64,000 bases of DNA from Larimichthys crocea (Eukaryota; Chordata; Actinopteri; Sciaenidae): the NCBI RefSeq assembly GCF_000972845.2, contig NC_040033.1:6222726-6286725 (forward strand), read 5' to 3'. A program made the translations under genes and the position numbers. Under the pieces are notes generated by a model that ran no database searches, was not told where the DNA came from, and saw nothing but the letters and a program-made list of their open reading frames with translations. Of the stretch, positions 47,740 to 60,889 are shown piece after piece (position 1 is the first letter of the stretch; each line of letters opens with the position of its first letter).

Positions 47740-48990
47740 GGATGCACAAGGACTGCAGAGAGACACAAAATGACTATGAAGAGATTCAAAGAAGGCACAA
47801 AGAGACACAAATCAGCGACTATGAAGAGATTCAAAGAAGGCACAAAGAGACACAAATCAGCCTCAAAGCGACACAAAACAACAACAAGAAGACACAAAAC
47901 AACTACAAAAAGATACAAAACAACAACAACAAGACACAAAACAACTACAAAAATATACAAAACAACAACAAGAAGACACAAAACAACTACAAAAATATAC
48001 AAAACAACAACAAGAAGACACAAAACAACTACAAAAAGATACAAAACAACAACAACAAGACACAAAACAACTACAAAAAGATACAAAACAACAACAAGAA
48101 GACACAAAACAACTACAAAAATATACAAAACAACAACAAGAAGACACAAAACAACTACAAAAATATACAAAACAACAACAAGAAGACACAAAACAACTAC
48201 AAAAAGATACAAAACAACAACAACAAGACACAAAACAACTACAAAAAGATACAAAACAACAACAAGAAGACACAAAACAACTACAAAAATATACAAAACA
48301 ACAACAAGAAGACACAAAACAACTACAAAAATATACAAAACAACAACAAGAAGACACAAAACAACTACAAAAAGATACAAAACAACAACAACAAGACACA
48401 AAACAACTACAAAAAGATACAAAACAACAACAACAAGACACAAAACAACTACAAAAAGATACAAAACACAACAACAAGACACAAAACAACTACAAAAAGA
48501 TACAAAACAACAACAAGAAGACACAAAATAACAACAACAAGACACAAAACAACAACAAAAAGATACAAGACAACAAAAAGAAGGCACAAAACAACAACAA
48601 AAAGACACAAAATAACAACAAGAAGACACAAAACAACTACAAAAAGATACAAAACAACAACAAGAAGACACAAAACAACTACAAAAAGATACAAAACAGC
48701 TTCAAAAAGATACAAAACAACAACAAGAAGGCACAAAATGACAACAAGAAGACACAAAACAACAACAACAAGGCACAAAACAACTACAAAAAGATACAAA
48801 ACACAACAACAAGACACAAAATAACTACAAAAATATACAAAACAACAACAAGAAGACACAAAACAGCCACGAAACAAATTGACTTCAAAGAGACACAAAA
48901 CCACCACAAACAGACACAAATCAAAATCTGAAATTGGACACAAGAAAACATAAAATGACTACAAAAAGATGCAAAGTGGTGGTGCAAACG
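47740..48990. repeat. 42-bp minisatellite with 168-bp higher-order structure
   Basis: It begins with two 45-bp units (gactatgaagagattcaaag..., starting 47,772 and 47,817), followed by ~42-bp units built as gacacaaaacaactacaaaa + a(g/t)at + acaaaacaacaac + aa(c/g)aag. Units of type aagat/caacaacaacaag and aaatat/gaag alternate in a four-unit pattern. The marker with four CAA units sits at 48,038, 48,206 and 48,374, exactly 168 bp apart, and the first one at 47,912 is 126 bp away (three units). From ~48,460 the units become irregular. The plus strand is nearly free of T. The open frames of 365 codons (plus) and 313 codons (minus) arise because 42 is a multiple of three; no coding role is supported. 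Confidence 0.95.
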
Positions 48991-49019
48991 GATCATAAAA
49001 AGACTCACGACTGTCATCT

Positions 49020-50870
49020 GTAGTCGCTTTGTGTCTCTTTCAGTCTGGGTGTCTTGCTCTTATGTTGAAGGGATGGGGGGTGTCTTTTAAATGTCTCTGT
49101 CCAGGGGCCTGTTGTCTCATAATCTGTTCATGTCTGGAAGCGATATGAGGCCACAAACAGCAGCTGAGTATTTAATGTTTAATTGGCATTCATTTAGTGC
49201 GCTGAATAAATAATATAGCTATTCATTTTGTCATATTGTTACAGGGTACACTTTATTATTGCCAGCCTGAGCTTGAGCTTACATTTTACAAATGTCAGTA
49301 GTGTACATAACATAACTTTTTCCCTACGAGTGCTTTGAATCATGGTGACCACACACACACATGCTTGAGCGACGCTACCGTGAGTGAGCACCTCCTCCAT
49401 GTCAAAGACATAAATATTGTTGTCGCGTTTCGCATGACTAAAATGGCACCTAGAATGTCTGCGGTTAAACGGAGCAGCCGGCCATAATTCACTCTCACCA
49501 TCTCTAATGACACACAATGTAATTAACAGATAACGAAATTAATTAATTTGGATTTACCGCAACACCTTTGTGGCTTTGAAGTCACTTGTTTACTCGGATG
49601 AAGCCGTTTTGTTAATACGTAGCCAAAGGACCTTTTTAAGTGCAATGGAGACGGCCGTGAGCCGAGTATGAAATGAGGGGAAAAATACTGGCCTGCTGAT
49701 GTTTGGAGTGCTTCCAGGTTTTGCCTTTAACTTACACTTGTCACAGCTTGTTTACAGCTTTCTGCACACTTTACTATAATCATCATCTGTGAGGTGTAGG
49801 TACGAAATTGTGCACTTTTATAGTTTTACAGAACTTGAATTACTGGCCTCGCTCTACAGCCTGTGTAAAAGCATGAATGAAAAAGTTTCCCTAGACTGAA
49901 TGTGCCCTTCACAATCCTGTTAGGTGTCTCAGTCATTATTATAACATAACCCTGACTGCCTAACTAAACATTAATGCAGTTTATATGACAAAGACTTTCC
50001 TCGGATATGGTTCCGCCGTGTGAAATGTAGTTTTTTTTTTCTTGCACGCACCTGCTACTCAGTTATTGTACATTATAACAACAGTCGTGAGAGAATATTG
50101 ACAGAGCTCAGGCAGAATGAGAACATTACCTTTATGCAGCAAAATGCTGGATTATTACAGCAGTTTTTAGCTCAGTCAAATAAAAGTCCACAGCTGCCAG
50201 CGTAGAAAGGGGAGACGGAAAATGAAAATATAATATGCATTGCTTTCATTCACACAATTATTGCCTCACATGTGGAAGACGGTAATATGAAATGTTCCTG
50301 TAACAGCTGGGTCGCAGTCTTTTTTTTTTCGCCCGCCCCGTTGAATATATTCATGATCTGGCCGCAAGATGGTAAGCTCTCCCCCCTCTGATTCCTTATA
50401 TCCTCGCTGTCTTGCGTTGAGCAGCGGTGAGGCTGATCAGCATGGACAGTTTCGTCTGAGGGGAAACAGGAGAGGAGACAGGAGTGACACAACCGTGGCC
50501 TCCTGCTGAGAAAAGAGAGAAGGTAGAGCAGGAGGAGAGGGTGGCTAGTAGATAAATAGACTAATCTAATTTGTTCCCTTAACCAAATGTATTCCAAATC
50601 CTCCTCTGTCTCCCGGTGTCCCAGCCCGTGGTGGATGATGCTAAAATGTTTGGGCAGGAAGGCACACAACTGGGAGCGAGTTCGCCCAGAGGAAGTTCAA
50701 CACTATCCCACGGTCCTCTCTGACACATCACACAGTTCTGTATTCTGCATTTAAAAACCTCTGCCCATCTCCGTGCTGCAATGAAATGCATATACTTATG
50801 CAAATCAGAGTCTACGAAACAACCCGTGAGATGACTCTAATAATGTATTGATAGTAATATATCGCCATTG
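49020..50870. other. noncoding DNA right of the minisatellite
   Basis: No gene recognised. A repeat-free part is listed at 49,370-49,720. A poly-T run lies near 50,030-50,040. The minus-strand open frame of 139 codons at 50,250-50,669 has no domain. Confidence 0.5.
49370..49720. promoter_or_regulatory. candidate conserved noncoding element
   Basis: Free of repeats, with a cluster of homeodomain-type cores (tgtaattaacagataac, aattaattaatttggat) within 40 bp, flanked by GC-balanced sequence (gtttactcggatgaagcc, gagacggccgtgagccgag). The function is inferred. Confidence 0.3.
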
Positions 50871-51350
50871 GAAATTGAAATTGAGAGATGTTGTCTCCTC
50901 GGACCAGAAACCAAAAGTACAGATCAATTTAAAATGGCAAATGAGGGTGCTCCCTGAGCCCATTTCTTAGAAGTGAGTAATAGATCTCTGATCATAGGCT
51001 ATTACCGCCTGGTCAGGCCGGCGCTATAGGCTGCCTGTGGAATACAGAGAGCACTCCTTGACTTTTTACATCAAAAAGACGCCTCAGAGAAAGTCCTCGG
51101 AGCTGTAGGCACCACGGATCTCCTGGGGCCCGCACCACATGAGAAGTACAGTCGAATCCTCGGTTTCATCTTTCTCTCTGGTCTTTATTAATGGCGGCAG
51201 GATTGTAATTCAGAGAGTTCACTGATGCTAATCACACGTGCTGGTGTCAGACTGAGGGAGTGCACGGCGAGTGAGCATTTTATACAGTCAAAGCTGGCTG
51301 CGGCAATTTGAGAAGCTAATCCCGGGTCAGAAATCCTTATTATAACCGAG
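50870..51350. promoter_or_regulatory. candidate conserved noncoding element
   Basis: GC-balanced, repeat-free DNA with tattgatagtaatatatcgc, taatagatctctgatcata, gtctttattaatggcggc and gatgctaatcacacgtgc. It differs in texture from the AT-rich surroundings and ends where the GTCTTGGTCT-type repeat begins. Inferred only. Confidence 0.3.
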
Positions 51351-51359
51351 AGCAGCGTT

Positions 51360-51600
51360 AAAGGGAAGACCACCTGGACCGAGACCAAGTCATGACCAAG
51401 ACCCGAGTGTATCCACAACGAGAGAAGACCAAGACTTTGAAGGGTTGATACCAAGTGAAGATCAATGCCAAGGCAGGGTGAGACAGAGTCAAGACCGGTT
51501 GCCTATTGAAGCCTACTGAAGAATAGTTTGCAAATGTAGTTGCGTGATTCATGGTCCCAGACATCTCGTCTCAGACAGCCACAGCTTCTTTTCTTGACTC
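51360..51600. repeat. dispersed repeat, GTCTTGGTCT-type family, copy 2
   Basis: Variants of gaccaagtcatgaccaagac and gaagaccaagactttgaagg, ending near cccagacatctcgtctcaga. It is the opposite orientation of 1,648-1,935. Confidence 0.5.
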
Positions 51601-51604
51601 CCGC

Positions 51605-53580
51605 AATCACTTTATTTCAATGCACAACTCTTTTCTAGTAAAAGTAGCTGGTGCTAGATCGAAAAGTTGCTGAAATTCTACAAATAGAGGGAGAAGATCA
51701 AATGAATTACGTACAAGCTATAGAAACATCTTAATCCAGACATCCACAGACAAAGAGTGAGAGAAAGAAGCGTGGGAATGAATGATATATATGAGTTTAA
51801 TTATATAAGTATAATAATAGCATTTGGAGTTTTACCTCCAAACACAGTCATGATGTAAGCAGCATTATGCAATATTTTGATTGTTGGCTTTGTGAACCAC
51901 TCAGGGTTTTTTATGCGCAAATTCTAAATATGCATAAAAAGATGTGGATAGAAATGCACCTTTGTAGAATGTCAAAGAAACTGAATATAATATGCAAAAC
52001 TATGTTTTTATCACTGTATAATCGCCTTAAAGTGAGAACTGTTACCATAAAAGGAGCCTTTTATATCTACAGAGGCCATCCTTGTTTTTCCTTCACACTA
52101 GGAAGGAGCAGGTGAGGCGAGGTGTTGCAATCAGCAACTACACCGCTAGATACAAAGAACAGAACAGAACATAAAGTCTTGTTATTAAGTAAATAATAAG
52201 CCAAATAAGAAAAACGTTTCATATTTTATATGCTTTATAGTCTATGCAAGCAAATATATATTCCTTTTGTTTGCCCAAAAGTCAAATAAATACAGCATGT
52301 TATCCTACACTCTGATATTATGTTTGATTTCCATTCAGAGGTCAAACTCCCTGTCAGAAAAAAACCTGTGACCTCGACCAGAACATTATGTTTAAAAAAC
52401 GTTTCTTCACATCTTTATTATGTAACCTTTCACCAACATTTCAGGCAGAATATGAATCATAAAGATGCTTTCAAGTGTCACCAAATTGTTTTAATTATTC
52501 AAACGCCTCGCCGTGTTCGCCGACGATAAAAAAAAAAAAAAGATCCATACAGCGCGCGAGATTCGTCTGAGCCGACGCAGATGAAGACCTTTTTGATCTG
52601 ACAGTCGGAATTGATGGGTGGGTACTTAGATCACTACACCTGTGTGATGAGAGATGAGAGAAAAGACATTTGAATTTCAAATTTCCATCTTATTACGTGG
52701 TCCGTGTGTGTGTTGCAGGTACGCGGTGGCTCTGAGAGTGGACATACAGCGAATACGGGGTATATGAGATAAATTGGTATTTTGAAAAAACCTCGCCGGG
52801 ATCATTTTTATAGAAGAACCTCAGAGAATATCATTGTGCAATAATGACTTCTCAGCCCCTCTCCTCAATATCCTGATAACAATATTCCTGCCTGTACAAC
52901 ACTCCGGGTCAACCTTAAAGATTTTCCAGGCCTTGAGGGCTGAAACATTTTGCATCTAAATGTCTTATTTGCAGTGATTCTGAGTTCAACAGCATGCATA
53001 AACATAAAAAGGACTGTGTTTATATAGTATTGCCTTTAGTGTGTTCTTATTGATCAAAGTTGACAGCTACACATGTTGGATGAAGAGAAACATCACGATG
53101 ATGTATTTTTGTTGCATTATTTATCATGGCTGGCCTGGTAGGGCGACGGTCCCTGAGGTAATGTGTCTCCTGATACATTATATCAGACAAATCTCTGGCT
53201 CACTCTGGAGAGTTTTTGCCTCAGAGTTTTATAATGCATTCATTTGGTGTTATGTAACATTTATGTTTTAGGCCGGTGGGGAATCTGCGCGCGTGCGTAT
53301 CCACTGCTAATTTCATGTTTTATATATCAAATGGCAGTCGTCTGGGAAGGACTTACATTGTGTTTGCTTAGACGGAGACAGTTTGCAGGATTCAGTTCTG
53401 TGGAGCGGGTATGATGTATTTAATAAAAAAGGACTCTGGATGAATAGAATGGTGCATTGCGTGCTATTATCACTTTTGAGTAACCTTGATTAAAAAGACG
53501 AAACCTCAGAATGGATGTTCAGGAAAAATAACATTTAATTTTAGCGGCACGCAAGTACAATTCATAACAACTAAATCCAG
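51605..53580. other. AT-rich noncoding DNA
   Basis: A poly-A run of ~14 at about 52,528-52,541 and AT-rich filler. ttgcaggtacgcggtgg at ~52,713 looks like a splice acceptor, but no coding frame follows. Confidence 0.5.
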
Positions 53581-53585
53581 GGTCG

Positions 53586-53804
53586 TTTAAAGGGGATTAA
53601 TCCTTCTGATTTGTTGTCGCAGAGCCCTGAAGTTCAACTTCAAAAACATCCTACATCTCCCACAATGCCGTGTGATAGTGTTACTCCATTCTTAGATATT
53701 TTCTTAGACGCTAGAGACGCTTTTTACGGCTGATTTAACCGGCTGAGTAGTACTCCTCGTGACAGATATATTCCAGTTTGAAATCAGTGCAATGCCCCTT
53801 TAAA
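53586..53804. mobile_element. MITE-like element with 10-bp terminal inverted repeats
   Basis: tttaaagggg at 53,586-53,595 and cccctttaaa at 53,795-53,804 are exact reverse complements, with similar bases continuing inward (attaatcc versus attgcac). The interior has ctacatctcccacaatgcc, a phrase I remember from fish repeats. No ORF. Confidence 0.5.
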
Positions 53805-54119
53805 TACAGTACTCATTAATCAAAAGCAATTTGAAGTGTTTAAACATAAAAAAAAATCTCTCCAGGCAGACTGATTAAAATTACATTATATCTGATCATT
53901 TATTTGATCCATTATCCATGTATGAATATGTTGCCTCTCATCTATTGTTTTCATGTTTTATCTGGTTATTCATCATATTATCAGCTTTTAAAATGGGTTT
54001 GATCATAAGTACTGATACGAAAGACATCAGTGAGGTATGTTACACACAAAAATGTGAGTTGTGACACTGAATATGTTGCTGATTGCAACCCCCTCACATC
54101 ACCGTCTCATTCCTAGTGT

Positions 54120-54362
54120 TGAACAGAAACACAAAAAGGCCCTTTATCAAGAGCCAGTGTTGAGTTTGACCATTCTGGGCTACTGTAGAAACATGGCAGA
54201 CTCCACGGAAGAGGACCTGCAGTGTCTGTGCATAAACAAAAAACATAACTCTCTAAAATCTCTTTATTTATCAGGTCACTAAACAAATGTAGGCATATTA
54301 TATTTCATTTCTGCAACATTCTGTAAATAGAGCCTCCTAAATCTGACACACTGGACCTTTAA
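54120..54362 (-). mobile_element. hAT-like MITE remnant
   Basis: Modules ttatcaagagccagtgttga, ccattctgggctactgtaga, aacatggcagactcc and the end ctgacacactggaccttt are in the order of a widespread fish non-autonomous element whose ends read taaaggtccagtgtg. The left end is lost. Assignment to hAT is from memory. Confidence 0.5.
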
Positions 54363-54369
54363 TGTCACA

Positions 54370-55690
54370 GCTGGTTTGCATGTTTTTGTTCAGCTTTAAA
54401 GGGTCAGTTTATAAAAACCTGGAGCATTTATAAGGTAGAAAATTCTTCTGTTAACTGTGAGGTTTTCAGGTTGTCCATCCAGATGTGCAGAAGGTTTTTC
54501 TGGAACCTGCTATTCAATCTTTTGAGTGTTTTTACCTTCATATGACAACAGACAGTAGAGAGGTTATAGAAAATTGGGGAACATGTAACAAAAGTCGCCC
54601 GCAGTCCTCAAACTGAGGACATCGAAAGTAGGTTTTTACAATGTAATGTTACTTTTTGTTCATTTTGAGCACCACAAACAACATTTCTGCCACATCCATT
54701 CTATTGAATTGATAGAAAGTGGGATTTCTGGAAACTTCAGCAGAGAAAAAACAAAATATTCTGCAAGGGTTTGCTGTTGTTGTTTTTTTGTTGTTATTTG
54801 GGTGAATTTACCCTTTAAGGTAGAAACTGCAATCAGTTTGACAAGAGAGAAATTACTGACAACACTTATGTTCTATAGCATAGAGGCAATTATTATATCT
54901 AATCAATTACGACATGTCAGATCACATTAAGATGGAATTATAAACTTTCTCTGCTTTGCAAACAACGTAATGGGTTTACATACATAATCAGTGTGAGGAC
55001 AATAATGAGATTATTTCATGTACACAACACCATAGTACTAATGACATGTTCAGCCCCAGTTGTCTGAGCTCACTCTGATTAGCTGCTGCAGACCCTTGTG
55101 AAGATGGATTATTAGATTTCACTCAAGTGTCTGAAAGATTTGGATGTCTGTACTTTAGTGTGTGTGTGTGAGAAAGAGACAAAGTGATTTCAGAGCCTGG
55201 AGATGTTTGAAGTGTGTCAAACAGTTGCGAGTCGATGTAAAAACTGGGGGATTGTTGCCAAACGCACCAACTCCTGTGAGAGCTCCCACAGGATACACAA
55301 GCTGTTTGGGTGTCGAGCTCATTTTGTTCCGATTCGATATACAGAATCAGCAGCAGGAGCCGAACGCCACCAAGACTCGATATTTTTTGTCTGTTGCAAA
55401 AGAAAATACCCTTTGTTTAATCATATGTGTTCAAGTCTGTCTAAATACAACACTCACACATCTACATGTATATTTAAAGCACTGGTGATTGTTGTACTTA
55501 CTCATCTTGATAAACTGAAAGCAAGTAAAACAATAAAATCAGCAATGAACTAACAATATATAAAGATAAATATGTACATTTGTCTACTCTACTACGTCTC
55601 AGAGGGAAATATTGGACTTTTTATGTCTTTACATTTGTCTGACAGCTTTATTTACTCATTATGTTACAAATTAAAAGTGGAAATGTACAC
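54370..55690. other. noncoding DNA, nothing recognised
   Basis: A (TG)n run near 55,159-55,172. Two overlapping plus-strand open frames of 108-116 codons at 55,162-55,553 have no domain and the second is in another phase of the same DNA, which speaks against coding. Confidence 0.45.
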
Positions 55691-55694
55691 CTGA

Positions 55695-55965
55695 AAGGAT
55701 GAATCAATTAATCATTTAGCCCACTGACATAAAATCAACTATTTTAATAACTGTAGAAGTCATTTTTCATGCAACAGGTCCCAACTTTCAGTTGCTGCTT
55801 TTTCCATTTCATTATCCTAATTTATTAATTTTGAATTTTGTACTGTCGGTCAGAAAAAAAACTTTCACTGTGGGCTCTAATTGAATAAATCTGAATAATT
55901 TCTGTATTTTTACAAACCAACTCAATCGATTCACGACAGAAATGATCAGCAGATTAATCCCTAAT
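55695..55965. mobile_element. degenerate MITE with AATCGATT-like ends
   Basis: Contains gatgaatcaattaatcattt, aaatcaactattttaataac, agtcatttttcatgcaacag and, at the right, actcaatcgattcacgacag, then gatcagcagattaatccc. I remember this order from a common fish repeat. The ends are too degraded to define precisely. Confidence 0.45.
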
Positions 55966-55969
55966 GTCC

Positions 55970-57085
55970 TAATGTCTGTACAACAACAGCAATGTACAGA
56001 AAAGTGTGGCAACACTGTAAAGAAAAAGAAAACCTGGACAGCATGTAGAGCAAAGGTGGATGAGAAAAGTCATTTAATAATGCTGGTGAGCCGAGGATGA
56101 GCTGAAGCACATCCTTGATAAAAAAAAAAAAACATGAACCTGAGTTTGTGTCTCAGTGTGATATCGAGCCGCAGCCTCGTCAGGAGCTGCTAATTTACAT
56201 GAAAACACAAGTGCGTCTTCACAGCTTTCATCACACCAAAAAAACAGTAGCCAGCACCGTGCTATCATCATTTCTGCTGTAGCCGTGTAACAAATTCTGC
56301 ATTTTTTGCTCTCTTCCCATTGATTGGAAAATGATGGCTTAATTATGATAATTCGTTGTTGTTTTTTTTCATTTCCCTCCTCTCCACAGAGAGTTGTAAT
56401 TAATCCATTACAAACAACACCTGTTATCCAATATGTTGATGAAGACACCTCTGAGGTAAAACGCCGGAATGGTGACTATAGCGGTACAGCGCATCTACGC
56501 ATGTGACGTGTCCTCTTCGAGGGGACGATTAAGCTTTCCTGTTTGAATTCCCCCTGATGAATCATGATAACAGTAGTGGGTAAACTTCACTGCAGACCGA
56601 GACGCATAATGTGCATTTAGATATCTGACGGCATGCTTTGAGATTTATACAATATATCTATGTAGTTATCATGTTACCTGTTTTATTTTATTTGTTGTCA
56701 TTAAAGCAGTAGTTTGACTTTCTGTGAAAAATGCTTTGCCTTTAGACTTATATGTTTATGGAGATTAAGAAAAGACTAGAAAGTTATTCTGGCTCAGTCC
56801 AAAGGTAACCTAAGCCTCACTAATTAACACATTATAGTTCATTTGTTTAATCTGAATTAAAAACTATTTACTTCATGCAAGTTGCCAGGCAACCGGAGGA
56901 GACTTCACAAATTCGCTGTTCCCAATCAACAAATTACCTGACACAGACCCCTCCTCTCCTCTACGGTGAAATGTTGTTTTTACTCTTCAGTTTTAATACA
57001 GATCATGTAAACATAAAATGTGTTAATTGGTGAGTTCAGGGGTGTTGGTAGATACATTTTTCTTACCTTTTTAAATATCAGGCCA
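55970..57085. other. noncoding DNA, possibly with a degraded repeat
   Basis: gcagtagtttgactttctgt at ~56,706 resembles the start of a common fish repeat, whose end-like sequence cctaagctgagctaactg appears at ~57,425, beyond the family 1 copy. That would make family 1 a later insertion, but the evidence is thin. No gene seen. Confidence 0.3.
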
Positions 57086-57089
57086 GCTT

Positions 57090-57420
57090 TACACTTGCTT
57101 CCAGCAAGCAGCAAGTTTAGTGGCTGTGAAGTAAAGCCAATGCAGAAGTACAAAAAATTGCAGTTCCTCTTGAGGCCACTCGAGGCTGGATACAGAACTA
57201 GTTAATTTCCATAAGTGCCATAATGTGCCATAATGTTTACAGCCTGCAAGGTGCCATTTGAGCACAGAGGCATCATTCAGCTCACCCAAAGTCCACAGAC
57301 GATCCACATCTCCACACCAAGATGCCACCAGACTCTGAGCTTCACAACGGCTTTTCAAAAAACCTGTGGGTGACGTCACGGATACAACGTCCATATTTAT
57401 GCTGTTTATGGATTCAAGCC
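57090..57420 (-). mobile_element. dispersed repeat family 1, copy 5
   Basis: Contains ttgcagttcctcttgaggcc, actcgaggctggatacagaa, ccaccagactctgagcttca, caacggcttttcaaaaaacc and gtgggtgacgtcacggatac. The central part with the taaacatgtttatttctgct motif is altered. The head to the right, ccatatttatgctgtttatg, matches the head of the copy at 12,816. Confidence 0.7.
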
Positions 57421-57429
57421 TTTATCCTA

Positions 57430-60400
57430 AGCTGAGCTAACTGCCAGAAAGCTACTACTGTACAAGTAGGAAATATAGATTCATAACACTGATCGGTAAC
57501 ATAACAGTTTAAATACCATCAAGGGGATTGATCGTAGGCAGCTCGAGGTCATTGTTAGTAATGATGTTTAATTAATTCAGTCAGTCAGAATTTATGAAAA
57601 ACATGAGAAATAATAAGAAATGTTCAATGAACACCTTCAGTTGCTCCAGTTATAATTAATAGGAGGCTTGTACTAAAAGCGGTTTTAACAATGCCTGTCT
57701 AAACTTTTCCTTTTGATTGAGTTTTTTATCCGGGCAGCGCTGTGAATTTCCGAGCCATAAATGCATCCTGATCCTCAGGAAATCAGCCTGGATTACTGTC
57801 AAAGTCACATTTTCCATCATTTACAATTCATTTTCAATGGATGTGCTCGCTGCGAAGTCAGACTGACATTCCACATTATGGCACAGGACAAAAATTTTCT
57901 TTCTTGTTTCCAGTGTAGAGACAGGAGACAGAAGCGAATGTTCAACTAAGGGTTTGAAGCTAAATATAATATGAAGGGCGCCTGTGTGACATCTGACAGG
58001 ACACTGTTTCTCTTTCAAAATGTCTCTGTCTGCACTGACTGTGGTGTTTTTATCCTTCACATCTACAGTACAGTACACTCTGTCAGTATTACATGTGGCA
58101 TTACAGGCAAGTCTATAACACAGGCGGCTCATATATGGACCATATATTAAGGCCTTCGGAATAATCCCTCAGGATGACGTGTTCCTATTTAGTCAGCCTT
58201 CTCAAACAGCTGCTGCCTCATTGTCCTGACATTTCCAGGGAATTAGTTATTATTCAGACGTGTTTATTGAGACTTATTGTCTGATCTTGTATTATTAAAC
58301 TCCCCCTCTTTTTCACTGAGCGCTAACTAGATATACCACTTTACTAAAATTGCTTTGGCTTTCGCTCAAATTGAAGGGACATATGAAGCGTAAACATCAG
58401 ACTTAATCTATGAGAGGACATCTAAAACCAAGGCCGTGTTTGAAATAAATTAAAAAATGTGCATGAAAAATGTGTATAAAAAGGGTGAACTTATGTGCAA
58501 TTCAAAACTATCAATGGGAATAATCTGCCCTCATCAAGAAGTTATGAGTAAAGCAAGTATTACGACGGTAAGGTAAGGCACAGATGGCGCCGACAAGTGT
58601 TAATGTACGACTATTCAACTGTGGCTTAACCTGTCGTTTCTGGCAAAACAACTTCCCATCAAACAGCTTGTGAATCACCCTCAAAGTCTCCAGTCTAGAC
58701 TGTCAGAACGCCAAAGAGACTGTTCGTTTGAACTCTTCAAAACAGAAAGTTAAAAGCAAAAAAGGTGTAAACGGGGAGGGGGGAGATAGTGGAGGACGCG
58801 GCGCCTTGTTAACAAGGTCCATCATGTGTGGGGAGAAACTTTCAGACTGTGTTCTCATTTAGAGTTGATTTACTGAAAACCAGAAGGGAGGCTTATTGTG
58901 CGACTGAAAAGGTCAGGAGTAATTTTTGACTAATGTTGTTTTTATCTCTGGCTTGCTGTCTTCCTGATTAATTATATCCAAGATGAACATACAGAGGAGA
59001 GACGGAAGATGCTCGCCGTGGCCTGCGTGGGGGTGTGCAAGGCACTGATACCCTCCGTTTAGCAAGTTTGGATAGCAGGAGGGAGATGTTCTGGGTCAAA
59101 AAATTAAAATTGAACAATTTCTATATGAGTTGAGAGACATATTAAGTTGTTGAAAACTATAAAATACAGCCGGTGGATTTGGATTTGTCTGCAAGCAATG
59201 GGTCACAGATTTGACCATGGTGGTGGTGACTGAAATAAAGTTATATTTTAAAAGAGAGGAACAATTGCATGTTGAGTTTCTGATATTTGTTGTATCACTG
59301 GCACAAGAACCATCTTCCCACAGCATGTGACCTCGTCACTTATAACTATTATACGCATTTAAAATTGCTGCAAACATTATTGCTGCTGAAAAATGGTCAA
59401 AAGGGTAAAAGTTTTATGAGCACGTTAAAAATATTATAATAAGCATATGGCATTCAAACATTTGCTAATTGGCACTAAACACAAAGTACTCATTATTTGT
59501 AGTAGTCATTATTTTTCCAGTTACATACATCAATCTCATGGTAGTGGTAGAGGAGAAGTCATCCAAGTACCTGACGGTCGCTAGCACGGCTAAAAATAAT
59601 TAAGTAACAACAACAAAATCTGTCAAGTGTCAGGATAAAGTGATTCCATTTCCATCGATTTTAAACATCTAAAAGTGAGTTGCAAGGAACAGGAAAGGGA
59701 ACACTATTTCACCGTTAAAAGGGCCCCATCACCTCTTGATTTTAGCTTGAAGGATGGATGGGAGCTCTACAACTGAGAACCCGAGTGGCCTCAAAATGTT
59801 TAGTGGGGTTAAAAGGTTGCTAATGCAGCTTGGATCAAAGCCATTTGATACCCTGTGCATTATTAAAAGCATTTTAAAAATCAATTCTGCGCATGTTAGG
59901 CTGCAAGCGCAGAGAGGAGATGGATTTATGAAATCTGTGTGATCTGCCGTCGTCTATACATGATCACCTTGGTCTTTTGTCCTGTTGCACCTCCAGCAGG
60001 AGGCACCCAAGAGCACAAACCATCCTACAAATCTTCCCTAAATATGGAACAGCAGACTGCAGTCACTGTGACTAATATTGTCATGGATTGGTGAGCTTGT
60101 CACCCTGTCAGAAAGACTTAACCCAGAGGTAGAATACCATCATTGTCATTGTCATTCTTTTGATCCCTAAATATAACTTTAGTCGGACAAGGATTGACTG
60201 TTAAATCAAGAGCTTTTCTACGTTGCACAGCTCTATTCATCACCACTCTCACTCTGAAATTACAGTGCTGCTACTGCTTCAAACAATTGCAAATGCAGTA
60301 TATCTCACAATTTTACCATCAGAGGTGAAAAACACCCTAGGATACATGAACTTTTCCACTTGGGGCAGTGTTTCCAGCGACTATATATCTTTTTGTACAG

Positions 60401-60885
60401 ATATAGATGTATATTCTGATCCTGACAACATCACACTGAGCAGCAAACCACACAGAATGGGGTGAAAGAATGTAATTCCTTGATGTACTGCCTTAATATC
60501 AAAGCACAGCAGGTGCCTGGACACCGTCCATATCTCTTGATATCCTGTCGATGAATATAACAAACACTCGGTAGGACAATATGCCTCTTTGCTGGAGACT
60601 AACCTCTATCTTGAATGAACAAGAATGCACACATGCTGCCTCTGTCAGCCTGTGTGAGAGCTGTATTCATGTTCATGAGTGTGAATAACTCGCAACACCA
60701 GCTGCAGCCCCGGTTCCACAATGCAAATTCCCATTGGATCTCTTGGGGAATCTTGGGGAATTTAGGAATATAATATACATGATTAGTAACCTCGTTTGAC
60801 CCATTGGTTATTTGTAATGGGGTTAACAGCTGAACCACCTTTCAGTGATCAGGAAGTATCCACACTATATGTCCCCGTTTACAGT
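57430..60885. other. noncoding DNA without recognised genes
   Basis: Mixed AT-rich sequence; short overlapping open frames only. The stretch at 57,990-58,320 is repeat-free. A palindromic cacctccagcaggaggca lies near 59,988. I can support nothing more specific. Confidence 0.45.
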
Positions 60886-60889
60886 TTCA

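Noticed and set aside
47727..48824. 365-codon open frame rich in Asn, Lys, Gln and Thr, with a 313-codon frame on the other strand
   Set aside because: Both are by-products of a tandem repeat whose 42-bp unit is a multiple of three and lacks stops. There is no domain, splice signal or promoter, and the array degenerates by frame-breaking indels at its right end.
47740..48990. CRISPR-like array
   Set aside because: Units are contiguous without unique spacers and the context is a vertebrate genome; it is a minisatellite.
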